A stretch of 64,000 bases of DNA, taken from positions 1 to 64,000 of the forward strand of contig NZ_FNCJ01000031.1 of NCBI RefSeq assembly GCF_900100735.1, in the 5' to 3' direction. Source of the DNA: Paraburkholderia phenazinium (lineage in GTDB: Bacteria > Pseudomonadota > Gammaproteobacteria > Burkholderiales > Burkholderiaceae). The position numbers and the translations under genes were made by a program. The notes under the pieces were generated by a model that saw only the letters and a program-made list of their open reading frames with translations, searched no databases and was not told the origin of the DNA. Shown here piece after piece: positions 52,787 to 61,675 of this stretch (position 1 is the first letter of the stretch; every line of letters begins with the position of its first letter).

Positions 52787-53824
52787 ATGCAGAACCCGCG
52801 AAATGCGAATATTGAACAACTGCTCCTGAAGCTGATCGGCGCCGTGAAGACTGCGACGCTCTTCAAGACGCTGAATCATCCGCAAGTCCTCAACGAATGG
52901 GAAGCGGGCGTGGTTACCCGCGCCGAACTCGCGCAGGCCATGAACATGGTCCTGTTCGAAGATCTGCTGGCGCGCTCGGCGAATGGCCGGGCTTACACCC
53001 AGGACGCTCTGGCGGCAGGCGGCAGCGTGTACTTCGATCACGGTGCGTTGCGCACGGTCCGTTGGTCGGCGAGCGGCGCGTTGCCGCCCGGTGAAGCCGC
53101 ATTCGCACGCATCCTGCGCCCGCTTGGCTTTCGTATCAACGGCCGCTACCCGCTCGACCGCCTAGGCATGACGGGTCGGGCGTGGGCACATGAAGACGCG
53201 CCGGATGAAATCGCCCAGTTCTTCGTCAGTGAGCTGCATCCGGAGCGCTTTTCCGCTGCATTCCAGCAGGCTGTCACGAATGTGATCGGCGCCTCGCGTG
53301 ATCCGTTGACGCCGGTGGCTACGGCGCATCTGTGGGAACTCGAGCGCGAAGGCGTGTTGCCACTCGATGCGGCGCATGAATTGCTGCCGGTGATCGTCGG
53401 GGCGTTTGCGCGTCAGCACGAGATTCCCCGTGAGGCGGATTACGAAGTATTGTTGAAGGAGTCGGCGGAAATGGCGTGGATCGCCACCGAGGGCAACGCG
53501 TTCAACCACGCGACGGATCGCGTCGCGGACGTGTTCCAGCTTTCGGATGACGAAAAAGCCAAGGGCCGTCCGATGAAACCGGAAGTCGAGCGTTCGCGTT
53601 CGGGCCGGGTGTTCCAGACCGCTTATCGTGCCGATATCGTCAAGCGCGAATTTCGTGCGGCCGATGGCAGCTCGGTTACGCGCGAGGTGCCAGGCTCGTT
53701 TTACGAGTTCATTACCCGCAAGCGCACGTTCGATCAGGAGTCCCGTCGCTGGGAAACGGACCTGCGTTTCGATGCAGGCAACGCCCAAGGCATCTTCAAG
53801 ATGACAGCCGGCCAGGCTGCCTAA
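52787..53824 (+). CDS. hglS: 2-oxoadipate dioxygenase/decarboxylase (DUF1338, HglS)
   Basis: The 345-residue protein is of the DUF1338 family, shown in Pseudomonas putida to convert 2-oxoadipate to D-2-hydroxyglutarate with Fe(II) and O2 in D-lysine breakdown. The expected metal ligands are H85 (VYFDHGALRTV), H241 (EGNAFNHATDRV) and E307 (PGSFYEFITRKR). The start at 52787 follows GAGAGAAATC. The next gene, 25 bases on, encodes the enzyme for its product, which strongly supports the assignment. Confidence 0.9.
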   Translation: MQNPRNANIEQLLLKLIGAVKTATLFKTLNHPQVLNEWEAGVVTRAELAQAMNMVLFEDLLARSANGRAYTQDALAAGGSVYFDHGALRTVRWSASGALPPGEAAFARILRPLGFRINGRYPLDRLGMTGRAWAHEDAPDEIAQFFVSELHPERFSAAFQQAVTNVIGASRDPLTPVATAHLWELEREGVLPLDAAHELLPVIVGAFARQHEIPREADYEVLLKESAEMAWIATEGNAFNHATDRVADVFQLSDDEKAKGRPMKPEVERSRSGRVFQTAYRADIVKREFRAADGSSVTREVPGSFYEFITRKRTFDQESRRWETDLRFDAGNAQGIFKMTAGQAA

Positions 53825-53849
53825 AGGTCCACGCGAGGTCTACGCGAGC

Positions 53850-56800
53850 ATGACGCAACAACACAGTGCGGACGCAACCACGAGCGGCGTAGAGGCCGAA
53901 GACCGCCGTGTCGCCACGCCGTTTCGCGGCACCGCCGCCGTCATGCAAGCGCTCGAAGCGGATTTGCGCCAGCACGTGCGTGGCGAAGTGCGTTTCGATC
54001 AGGCGTCGAAGGCGCTGTACTCGTCGGATGCGTCGAATTACCGGCAGGTGCCGCTCGCGGTGGTGGTGCCGGCAGACGTCGACGATCTGCTCGCCACCGT
54101 CGAAGCGTGCTGCCGCAACGACGTGCCGTTCCTGCCGCGCGGCGGCGGTACGTCGCAGAACGGTCAGTGCGTGAACGTCGCAGTGGTCGCAGACGCGAGC
54201 AAGTACGTCAATCGTGTCGTCTCGGTGGACCCGGTGGCGCGCACCGCGATCGTCGAACCGGGGGTGGTCTGCGACACCCTGCGCGATGCCGCGGAACTGC
54301 ACGGTCTGACCTTCGCCCCCGATCCCGCCACGCACAGCCGCTGCACGCTCGGCGGCATGATCGCCAACAATTCGTGCGGCGCGCATTCGGTGATGGCCGG
54401 CAAGACGGTCGAGAACATCGAGGCGCTCGAAATCGTTACCTACGACGGCGCACGTTTCTGGGTCGGTCCGACTGCAGACGACGAGCTCGAACGCATCATC
54501 GCTGCGGGTGGCCGCCAGGGCGAGATCTACGCTGCGCTCAAAGAACTGCGCGATACCTACGCCGAATCGATTCGCGCAAAATTCCCGCAGATCAAGCGGC
54601 GCGTGTCGGGCTTCAATCTCGATCAACTGCTGCCGGAAAACGGCTTTAACGTCGCGCGTGCACTGGTCGGCACGGAGGGCACCTGTGCCGTGACCTTGCA
54701 GGCGAAAGTGCGGCTCGTGAAGAGTCCCACAAAACGTGTGCTACTGGTGCTCGGGTTCGCGGATATCTTTACCGCCGCCGATGCAGTGCCGCACTTCATG
54801 CGCTGCGGGCCGATCGCAATCGAAGGGCTCGACCGCGCAATCATTCGCGGGCTGCAGGCACGGGGCCTCAAAAGGGAGGAGGTCGCGCTGCTGCCCGCTG
54901 GCGATGCGTGGGTGGTGCTCGAATTCGGCGCCGATACACACGCCGAAGCCGTGCTTCAGGCTCGCGCGGCGGCGGATCATTTTTCATCGGGTGCAGCGGG
55001 GCCGGACGTTTCAATGGTGCTGGTCGAAGAACGTGCGTTGCAGGCAAAGGTGTGGTCGATTCGGGAAACCGGCGCATCGGCGGTGGCGCTCTCGGTCGAT
55101 CCGGCGCGTCCCGATCCGGTGGTGGGCTGGGAAGATGCGGCCGTCGATCCCCAGCGGCTCGGCGATTATCTGCGCGCGTTTCAGGCAATGGTGGACCGGT
55201 ACGGCTATGAGACGAGTTTGTACGGCCACTTCGGCGATGGCTGCGTGCACGCCCGCATCACCTTCGATCTGCGCACGGCGGAAGGCATCGCGACATGGCG
55301 CCGGTTCTTGCGCGAGGCGGCGGAACTGGTGGTCGAGTTCGGCGGCTCGCTATCCGGCGAGCACGGCGACGGCCAGGCGAAAGCCGAGTTCCTGCCGATC
55401 ATGTATGGCCCTGAGTTGATGCAGGCCATGGAGCGCTTCAAGGCGATCTGGGACCCGGCTAACCGGCTCAACCCCGGCAAGGTCGTGCATGCCTACCGCG
55501 CCGACGAAAATCTGCGCATGGGACCGGCCTACCGGCCGGTGACGCTACAGACCAAGCTGACCTTTGCGAGCCAGGAGGGCGATGGCTTTCAACGCGCGGT
55601 GGAGCGCTGCATTGGGATGGGCAAATGCCGCTCGCTCGAAAGTGGGACCATGTGTCCCAGCTACCGGGCCACGCGCGAAGAGAAGTTTTCGACGCGCGGC
55701 CGTGCGCATCTGTTCTGGGAAATGCTGCAGGGCGAAGTGATTACCGACGGTTGGCAAAGCCGCGAAGTCAAGGAAGCGCTCGACACCTGTCTCGCCTGCA
55801 AGGGCTGCAAGTCCGACTGTCCGACGCATACGGACATGGCGTCGTACAAAGCGGAATTTCTTTCGCATTACTATGAAACGAATCGCCGGCCACGCCAGGC
55901 GATGTTTATGGGCCGCATCGGCGAATGGGCACCGCTTGCCGCGCGCTTTCCGCGTCTGACTAATTTGATGACTTCGGCGCCGGGTATCGCGCCGCTTGGC
56001 AAGTGGCTTGCAGGTGTAGCGCAGGCGCGTGAATTGCCGAAGTTTGCGAAGCAGACGTACAGGCAAATCGCGCAGCGTGCGGCGGGTCGTGCGGTACTTG
56101 ATCCGGCCGCACCCAGGCAGGCAGGGCCCAATCCAGCCGATCGCAAACTGATCCTCTGGGTGGATACGTTTAGCGATCACTTCTCGCCGGAGATCGCCGA
56201 GGCCGCCGCCGACGTGCTCACCCAACTCGGCTGGCACGTCGTGCTGCCAAAGAAGCGCTTGTGCTGCGGCCGACCGCTCTACGACTTCGGCCTGCTCGAA
56301 CGTGCGCGTGAATTGCTGGTGAACGTGCTTGACGATCTCAAAGACGAGATCGCCGCGGGCGTGCCGCTGGTCGGTCTCGAACCCGGTTGCCTGTCGGTGT
56401 TCAAGGACGAACTGCTCAAGCAGCTCCCCGATCATGCGCTGGCCAAGCGTCTCTCGGCGCAGACCTTCCTATTCTCGGATTTCGTGGTGCGGGAATCGTT
56501 CGATTGGCCTAAGCTCGACGCCGAGGTGGTGGTGCACGGCCATTGCCATCAGAAGGCGCTGTTCGGCATGCAAGGCGATACGGCGCTGCTGGAGCGACTA
56601 GGCGTGAAATGGAAACTGCTCGATACCGGATGCTGCGGCATGGCGGGGTCGTTCGGCTTTAACGCGGAACATCACGCGCTCTCGGAGAAGATCGGCGAAG
56701 ACAAGCTGTTTCCTGCGATTCGCGGCGCCGCGCCGCAAACCATCGTGCTGACCAACGGCTTCAGTTGCCGCGAGCAGATCGAGCAGGGCACCGGGCGTCA

Positions 56801-56912
56801 CGCACTGCATATTGCGCAACTGGCGCAGCGTGCGTTGGCTGCGCGAGGTGTCGCCCATGGTTCGGCCCAAGTAGCCAGCGAGGCTGCTACTGCATCGAAC
56901 GCCGCACCGTAG
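53850..56912 (+). CDS. FAD/Fe-S D-2-hydroxyglutarate dehydrogenase (YdiJ-like)
   Basis: The 1020-residue enzyme joins an FAD-binding oxidase (VPFLPRGGGTSQNGQCVNVA, GLTFAPDPATHSRCTLGGMI, ANNSCGAHSVMAGKTVEN), an oxidase C-terminal domain (YGHFGDGCVHARITFDLR), an Fe-S domain with CLACKGCKSDCPTH, and a GlpC-type domain with paired CCG motifs (LCCGRPLYDFG, CCGMAGSFGF). YdiJ-type proteins oxidise D-2-hydroxyglutarate to 2-oxoglutarate. It sits right after hglS, completing the step. The length agrees with YdiJ. Confidence 0.93.
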   Translation: MTQQHSADATTSGVEAEDRRVATPFRGTAAVMQALEADLRQHVRGEVRFDQASKALYSSDASNYRQVPLAVVVPADVDDLLATVEACCRNDVPFLPRGGGTSQNGQCVNVAVVADASKYVNRVVSVDPVARTAIVEPGVVCDTLRDAAELHGLTFAPDPATHSRCTLGGMIANNSCGAHSVMAGKTVENIEALEIVTYDGARFWVGPTADDELERIIAAGGRQGEIYAALKELRDTYAESIRAKFPQIKRRVSGFNLDQLLPENGFNVARALVGTEGTCAVTLQAKVRLVKSPTKRVLLVLGFADIFTAADAVPHFMRCGPIAIEGLDRAIIRGLQARGLKREEVALLPAGDAWVVLEFGADTHAEAVLQARAAADHFSSGAAGPDVSMVLVEERALQAKVWSIRETGASAVALSVDPARPDPVVGWEDAAVDPQRLGDYLRAFQAMVDRYGYETSLYGHFGDGCVHARITFDLRTAEGIATWRRFLREAAELVVEFGGSLSGEHGDGQAKAEFLPIMYGPELMQAMERFKAIWDPANRLNPGKVVHAYRADENLRMGPAYRPVTLQTKLTFASQEGDGFQRAVERCIGMGKCRSLESGTMCPSYRATREEKFSTRGRAHLFWEMLQGEVITDGWQSREVKEALDTCLACKGCKSDCPTHTDMASYKAEFLSHYYETNRRPRQAMFMGRIGEWAPLAARFPRLTNLMTSAPGIAPLGKWLAGVAQARELPKFAKQTYRQIAQRAAGRAVLDPAAPRQAGPNPADRKLILWVDTFSDHFSPEIAEAAADVLTQLGWHVVLPKKRLCCGRPLYDFGLLERARELLVNVLDDLKDEIAAGVPLVGLEPGCLSVFKDELLKQLPDHALAKRLSAQTFLFSDFVVRESFDWPKLDAEVVVHGHCHQKALFGMQGDTALLERLGVKWKLLDTGCCGMAGSFGFNAEHHALSEKIGEDKLFPAIRGAAPQTIVLTNGFSCREQIEQGTGRHALHIAQLAQRALAARGVAHGSAQVASEAATASNAAP

Positions 56913-56945
56913 CCCGCTGCATCGAACGTAGCGCCTTAGCCCGCC
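56892..56945 (+). repeat. Two tandem 27-bp imperfect repeats at a gene end
   Basis: The unit starting GCATCGAACG and ending TAGCCCGC occurs twice in a row (56892-56918 and 56919-56945) with four or five differences. The stop codon of the dehydrogenase gene lies in the first unit. Probably a local duplication. Confidence 0.6.
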
Positions 56946-57017
56946 GCAGCGTGACGCGACGCGATGAGGCACCTCGCGTTGCGCCCGCCTGTGCCTGGCT
57001 TGCACGAGCTGTGCCGC

Positions 57018-57659
57018 TTACTTCTTCGCCGAATCGACCGGAGCTTGCGGAATATCCGCGCTCGTGGCCATCCACAACACCTCGGCGTCTTCTTCGCTGG
57101 TGGAAACCGCCGCGTGACCCGTGCGGCTATCGAAGTAGATGCTGTCGCCGGCGTTCAGATGCGTGGGGGCGTACAGCTCGGAGTACAGACACACGCTGCC
57201 GCTGATCACGTACAGGAATTCCTCGCCTTCGTGCCGGCCCCAGTCGTCGAAGGCATCGAGCGTGTGGGCGGAGATACGGATGCGAAACGGCAGCATCGCC
57301 TTGTGCGCGAGGTCGGTGGCGAGCAGTTCCATCTGGTAGCCGCGATACGCGTGGCGCTGCCCGGCGTCCTTGCGGGTCAGCGCGCGACGGCCGCCGGCGC
57401 TGACTTTCGGCGTCGAGCCGAACAGTTCGCCGATCTCGATCTTCAGGCCGAGGACGATCTTTTGCAGCACGTCGAAAGTGGGCGACATCAGGCCGTTTTC
57501 CACTTTCGACAAGGTCGAGCGCGACACGCCGCACAGGCGGCTCGCCGTCTCCAGCGTCAAATCCTGCGCCTGGCGCGCGGCACGCACGCGTCGGCCCAGA
57601 TCCGAGGTGGAGGGCTCGGCGGGTTTGGTGAGATGGGTATCCATGGGGTGTAGAGCCAT
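57018..57659 (-). CDS. XRE-family regulator with cupin domain
   Basis: The 213-residue regulator has an N-terminal XRE helix-turn-helix (LGRRVRAARQAQDLTLETAS, RLCGVSRSTLSKVENGLMSP) and a C-terminal cupin (HEGEEFLYVISGSVCLYSEL, LNAGDSIYFDSRTGHAAVST). Such proteins (PuuR-like) sense small metabolites. ATGs at 57659 and 57644 are both possible starts and neither has a good ribosome-binding site. It is convergent with the D-2-hydroxyglutarate dehydrogenase gene. Target unknown. Confidence 0.88.
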   Translation of the reverse strand: MALHPMDTHLTKPAEPSTSDLGRRVRAARQAQDLTLETASRLCGVSRSTLSKVENGLMSPTFDVLQKIVLGLKIEIGELFGSTPKVSAGGRRALTRKDAGQRHAYRGYQMELLATDLAHKAMLPFRIRISAHTLDAFDDWGRHEGEEFLYVISGSVCLYSELYAPTHLNAGDSIYFDSRTGHAAVSTSEEDAEVLWMATSADIPQAPVDSAKK

Positions 57660-57778
57660 AAGCGCGCCGCAGGGCGCACAGTGTTTCCGATCATAACATT
57701 GAGCGGCTCCTTGAGCCTTGGCCATCACTGAGGGGCCAATATGTCCTGGAATGAGGCCGGATTTTTCCGATCGGAAAT

Positions 57779-58759
57779 TCAGACTTTTTCCGCGCTTCTG
57801 GACCGTTCCAAAGCCTGGTGGACGCGAGCGTTCATTCCTCGCAAGAACTCGAGGAGTTCGGGAGGTTCGACGATGTCGAATTCGACTTCCAGCGTGCACA
57901 ACCATGAGGCAATGGTGTGGAGAGAATTCGCTCCCGTGTGCACGATGCATCGCCGCGAATCGAGCGGTGCCAGCTGGCCGACCAATGGGCAGATGCTTTG
58001 GGCAAGCGCCTGCATTGGCGCGTGAAGGATCACTTTGGCGCGCACCGCGTAGGCCGACGTCGAAATCGAACGCGAGACGTATGCAGCCAGATCACCCTTG
58101 TCCGGCCCGCCACGAGGCGCGAAACGCGCGCCGGTCGAGACCGGCGGGACCACCCGGTCGACACGGAACGTACGCCAGTCCTCCCGGCTACGGTCCCAGG
58201 CGACGAGGTACCAGCGGGATTCCGCGTTGACGAGACCTTGGGGCTCGACCGTGCGCTGGCTTGCTCTCGCTTTGCCATCCGTGTAACGAAACTGTAATTC
58301 CTCGTGGTCCGCGCATGCGCCGGCAAGAGCAGCCAGCACAGTTGGATCGACCTTGGGGCCGGACTGGGCCAGCTTCTGAATGGAGGCGAAGAACGTCCTC
58401 GCCTTGCGGCTGTGCCGTGGCGGCATCAAATGTTCCAGTTTGACGAGCGCGGCGAGCGCCGACTCTTCAATGCCCTGCACGCCGCTCGCGGCAAGCGTTC
58501 GCAGCGCCAGCGAGACGGCGAGCGCTTCGTCCTCCTCGAACAGCAGAGGCGGCATGGTCGTCCCCGCTTCCAGGCTATAGCCGCCATCGGGCCCCGGCGT
58601 CGCGCTGATCCGGTAGCCCAAACCTCGCAAGTGGTCGACGTCGCGCCGCACGGTCCGCTCGGTGACGCCGAGGCGCTCGGACAGCACCGCGCCATGCCAC
58701 GATGGGGAGGTCCTGAGCATGCCCAGCAGACGTAGCAGCCTCGTGGAGTTTTGCAACAT
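57779..58759 (-). CDS. WYL-domain (DeoR/YafY-type) transcriptional regulator
   Basis: The 326-residue regulator has an N-terminal winged helix (TRLLRLLGMLRTSPSWHGAV, LGVTERTVRRDVDHLRGLGY, PDGGYSLEAG) and a WYL domain (EPQGLVNAESRWYLVAWDR, RTFRVDRVV) with a C-terminal WCX part. WYL proteins bind nucleotides, DNA or other ligands. The start at 58759 follows GGAGA by about ten bases. It is divergent from a membrane protein gene by 188 bases, the probable target. Confidence 0.92.
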   Translation of the reverse strand: MLQNSTRLLRLLGMLRTSPSWHGAVLSERLGVTERTVRRDVDHLRGLGYRISATPGPDGGYSLEAGTTMPPLLFEEDEALAVSLALRTLAASGVQGIEESALAALVKLEHLMPPRHSRKARTFFASIQKLAQSGPKVDPTVLAALAGACADHEELQFRYTDGKARASQRTVEPQGLVNAESRWYLVAWDRSREDWRTFRVDRVVPPVSTGARFAPRGGPDKGDLAAYVSRSISTSAYAVRAKVILHAPMQALAQSICPLVGQLAPLDSRRCIVHTGANSLHTIASWLCTLEVEFDIVEPPELLEFLRGMNARVHQALERSRSAEKV

Positions 58760-58947
58760 TCGGCGTGGGTCTCCGTAGATGCGGACAACCTTTGTCCGCA
58801 ATGCTACGTAGATTAGCAGTAACAGCAGCCCAGGACGATCTCGTGCCCGCCGGACGAGCGGCGGCAATACCCGAATGCCCGCGGGGTCGATGTGTTATTC
58901 GTAGGAGTGCGAATAACAATTTTTCATTTTTCACTGAGGAAACCGTC

Positions 58948-59745
58948 ATGAACATCGATTACCCGAGCGACGTTTCTGAGGAAACCCGTCGCCGTCGTGC
59001 GCCAGCACTACCTTTTCCCGGTGGAAGAGAAGTCAATCCCCAGCGTATTGCCGACTGGCTGGTGAGCGGCGCACGTGCGGCAAGCCTGCAGCCCGTGCTG
59101 TGGTTGAGCGTATTGCTGGTCTGTGCCGATTTCGTGACGCTGCAGGGGTTCCTGCCGCTGTTGCGTCCGCTGGCGTTGCTGTTGACGCCGCTCGTGGTGG
59201 GCGGGCTGATGTTCGTGCAGGACGGCGCAAACAAGGGCCAGCCGGTATCGCCGCGCGAGACGTTGGCAGCGCTGGCGCGGCGCAGCAACGCACTGTGGGT
59301 GATCGGTATGTACAGTGCGGCGATTGTCGCCGTGGGCTATGTGGTCCTGTTGGCGACCTTCCATGTCTCGCTGAACGCCTCGTTCACGGCAAGCGGCATG
59401 CACCATGTGTCGATCAGTTACGGCGGCGCTCACGGCGTGAGCGGTGCGCTTGAGTCGTTGCTCGGCGCGTCGATCTTTGCCGTTGCGATCGCCTCGGCCT
59501 GCTTCGCTCCGGCGCTGGTGATGCTGCACGACATGACGCCGCACGATGCGATGATTGCGAGCCTGAGCGGTGCGGCGCGTAACTGGCCGGTGACGCTGAT
59601 GTATTTCGCGGCGCTGGCGCTGATTGTGCTGTTCGCTCTGATGATCCCGCTGGCGCTGCGTGCCCTGGTGCTGACACCGCTGATGACTGCGGTGCCGCTG
59701 TTGTCGATCTACGGCGCTTACCGGGACGTGTTCATTGGCCGGTGA
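58948..59745 (+). CDS. BPSS1780-type membrane protein of unknown function
   Basis: The 265-residue protein has a polar N-terminus with a basic run (EETRRRRAPALPFPGGREV) and about six hydrophobic segments (PVLWLSVLLVCADFV, LALLLTPLVVGGLMFV, AAIVAVGYVVLLATF, GASIFAVAIASACFAPALVM and two near the end). It matches the BPSS1780 group of Burkholderia inner-membrane proteins by memory. GAGGAA precedes the ATG. The last 28 bases overlap the convergent GH13 gene. Confidence 0.88.
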   Translation: MNIDYPSDVSEETRRRRAPALPFPGGREVNPQRIADWLVSGARAASLQPVLWLSVLLVCADFVTLQGFLPLLRPLALLLTPLVVGGLMFVQDGANKGQPVSPRETLAALARRSNALWVIGMYSAAIVAVGYVVLLATFHVSLNASFTASGMHHVSISYGGAHGVSGALESLLGASIFAVAIASACFAPALVMLHDMTPHDAMIASLSGAARNWPVTLMYFAALALIVLFALMIPLALRALVLTPLMTAVPLLSIYGAYRDVFIGR

Positions 59746-61424
59746 GCGGGGAGCAGCCACGCCGCCGTATTGCCGGGCAACTGCCCCGCTGCGTTCAACG
59801 GTTCGCTCGAAACGAGCAGCGTTCCCGCAGGCAACGTAACGGGCTTCATGCCCAGATTGATCACTGCGTGCAACTGACCGTTGTCGAAGCTCAGGACTTC
59901 CGAGGCGCCGACGGTGTGCCACTGCAACTGGCCCGCGCCGAGCTGATAATCGCGCCGCAGGTGCAGAAGCCGCCGATACAGTTCCAGTGTCGAGCCGCTT
60001 ACACCGTCCTGACGATCCGCCGCATAGTGTGCGAAATTGCCCGGCTGCGGCAACCAGCTTGTCTCGCTGGCGCCAAAACCAAAGGAGGGAGCATTCGCCT
60101 TCCACGGTAGCGGTATGCGACAGCCATCGCGGCCGATTTCGGCACCATTCGTGCGGAAAAACGCCGGATCCTGACGATAGCGCGCCTCCAGCGCGGTGTG
60201 CTCCGGCAAACCCAGTTCCTCGCCCTGATAGATGTAAGCCGACCCCGGCAGCGCGAGCATAAGCAAGGCGGCCGCACGGGCGCGGCGCAGCCCCAGGGCT
60301 TCGTTGGGCTGCTCGCCGTTCGCGTCGATACCCTTCGGCCTGGCTCCCGGCTTGCGCAGGCCAAAGCGCGACGTATGGCGCACGGAGTCGTGGTTGGACA
60401 TGACCCAGGTCGTGGGAGCGCCGACCGCGGCCGAGGCGGCCAGCGAACTGTCGATCACCGCGCGCAGTTCAGCGGCGTCCCAGTGGGCCAGCAGATAGTC
60501 GAAATTGAACGCCTGCTGCATTTCATCGTGCCGAATGTAGCGGGCGAGCCGCGACTGCCGTGCAATCCAGGCTTCGGCCACCATCATCCGCTCGCCGGGG
60601 TAGGCGTCCAGCACACGGCGCCAGTTGCGGTAGATCTCGTGTACGCCGTCCTGGTCCCACATCGGTCCCGCGCTGTCGCTGTCGCCGCTATTGCCAGCCT
60701 CCGCGCCTTCCACCATGGCGGCGTGACCGTCCCAGTCAGGCAGCCCCGGCGCCTTGATGAGACCGTGCGCCACATCCACGCGAAAGCCATCCACGCCGCG
60801 TTCCAGCCAGAAGCGCAACACGTCCTCGAATTCCGCACGGACCTCGGGGTGATCCCAGTTCAGGTCCGGCTGCTTGCGGTCGAATAGATGCAGATACCAC
60901 TGCGAGTCCCCGGGCGCACGCGACCAGGCGTTGCCGCCGAACACGCTTTGCCAGTTGTTCGGCGGCAGTTCGCCATGCGCGCCCTTGCCGTCGCGAAACA
61001 GGTAACGCGCCCGTTCGGCGCTCCCGGGCGGCGACTTCAGCGCCGCCTGGAACCACGCGTGTTCGTCGGAGGTGTGATTGGGCACCAGATCGACGATTAC
61101 CTTCATGCCGAGCGCGTGGGCGCCGTGCAGCATGCGGTCGAAGTCGTCCAGCGTGCCGAATAGCGGATCGACCACGCGGTAGTCGGCCACGTCGTAACCG
61201 GCGTCGGCCTGGGGGGAGCGATAGAACGGCGAGAGCCAGATTGCGTCGATGCCGAGACGGGCCAGGTATGGCAGCTTCGCCGCGATACCGGGAAGATCGC
61301 CGATACCGTCACCGTCCGAGTCCGCGAAAGAGCGTGGGTAGATCTGATAGATCACCGCGCTGCGCCACCATTCGAGACCAGCGTGGGCCTCAGGGGCGGC
61401 GAATTCTCTCGTGCGCACATTCAC
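59718..61424 (-). CDS. GH13 alpha-glucosidase
   Basis: The 568-residue cytoplasmic enzyme hydrolyses alpha-glucosidic bonds. GH13 regions in order are VIYQIYPRSFADSDGDGIGD, VDLVPNHTSDEHAWF, GFRVDVAHGL (nucleophile Asp), MMVAEAWI (acid/base Glu) and MSNHDSVRHTSRFG (stabilising Asp), with ALPGSAYIYQGEELGLPEH. It resembles alpha-glucosidase/oligo-1,6-glucosidase more than trehalose synthase. The start is a GTG at 61424, seven bases after AGAGGT; the longer frame to 61586 is not supported. No sugar transporter genes adjoin it. Confidence 0.92.
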   Translation of the reverse strand: MNVRTREFAAPEAHAGLEWWRSAVIYQIYPRSFADSDGDGIGDLPGIAAKLPYLARLGIDAIWLSPFYRSPQADAGYDVADYRVVDPLFGTLDDFDRMLHGAHALGMKVIVDLVPNHTSDEHAWFQAALKSPPGSAERARYLFRDGKGAHGELPPNNWQSVFGGNAWSRAPGDSQWYLHLFDRKQPDLNWDHPEVRAEFEDVLRFWLERGVDGFRVDVAHGLIKAPGLPDWDGHAAMVEGAEAGNSGDSDSAGPMWDQDGVHEIYRNWRRVLDAYPGERMMVAEAWIARQSRLARYIRHDEMQQAFNFDYLLAHWDAAELRAVIDSSLAASAAVGAPTTWVMSNHDSVRHTSRFGLRKPGARPKGIDANGEQPNEALGLRRARAAALLMLALPGSAYIYQGEELGLPEHTALEARYRQDPAFFRTNGAEIGRDGCRIPLPWKANAPSFGFGASETSWLPQPGNFAHYAADRQDGVSGSTLELYRRLLHLRRDYQLGAGQLQWHTVGASEVLSFDNGQLHAVINLGMKPVTLPAGTLLVSSEPLNAAGQLPGNTAAWLLPAHRPMNTSR

Positions 61425-61675
61425 GTTGCGTACCTCTTGTAAGTCTGCCCGGACAGGACGTCGACTTCCGCCCTGGATTGGCAGGATGACAAGGCGCCAG
61501 GTGGGCGACGGCATCGCGACGCCGCAAGCGCCAACGGTGAACCCTGGCGAGGAGCCGGCCTGCAACGTGTGCGGGCCGGCGCGCAACCGTGATTATGAGG
61601 CCGAGTTGGCCGGGGCCGCACTAGTATCCAGTGCTCACGGCAGTGGGAACGTGGTTCGGACGTGTGATTCGTGGA
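61425..61675. other. Intergenic region
   Basis: This holds the GH13 promoter side and the 3' end of the neighbouring secreted-protein transcript. No hairpin, motif or small frame that I trust was seen. Confidence 0.5.
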
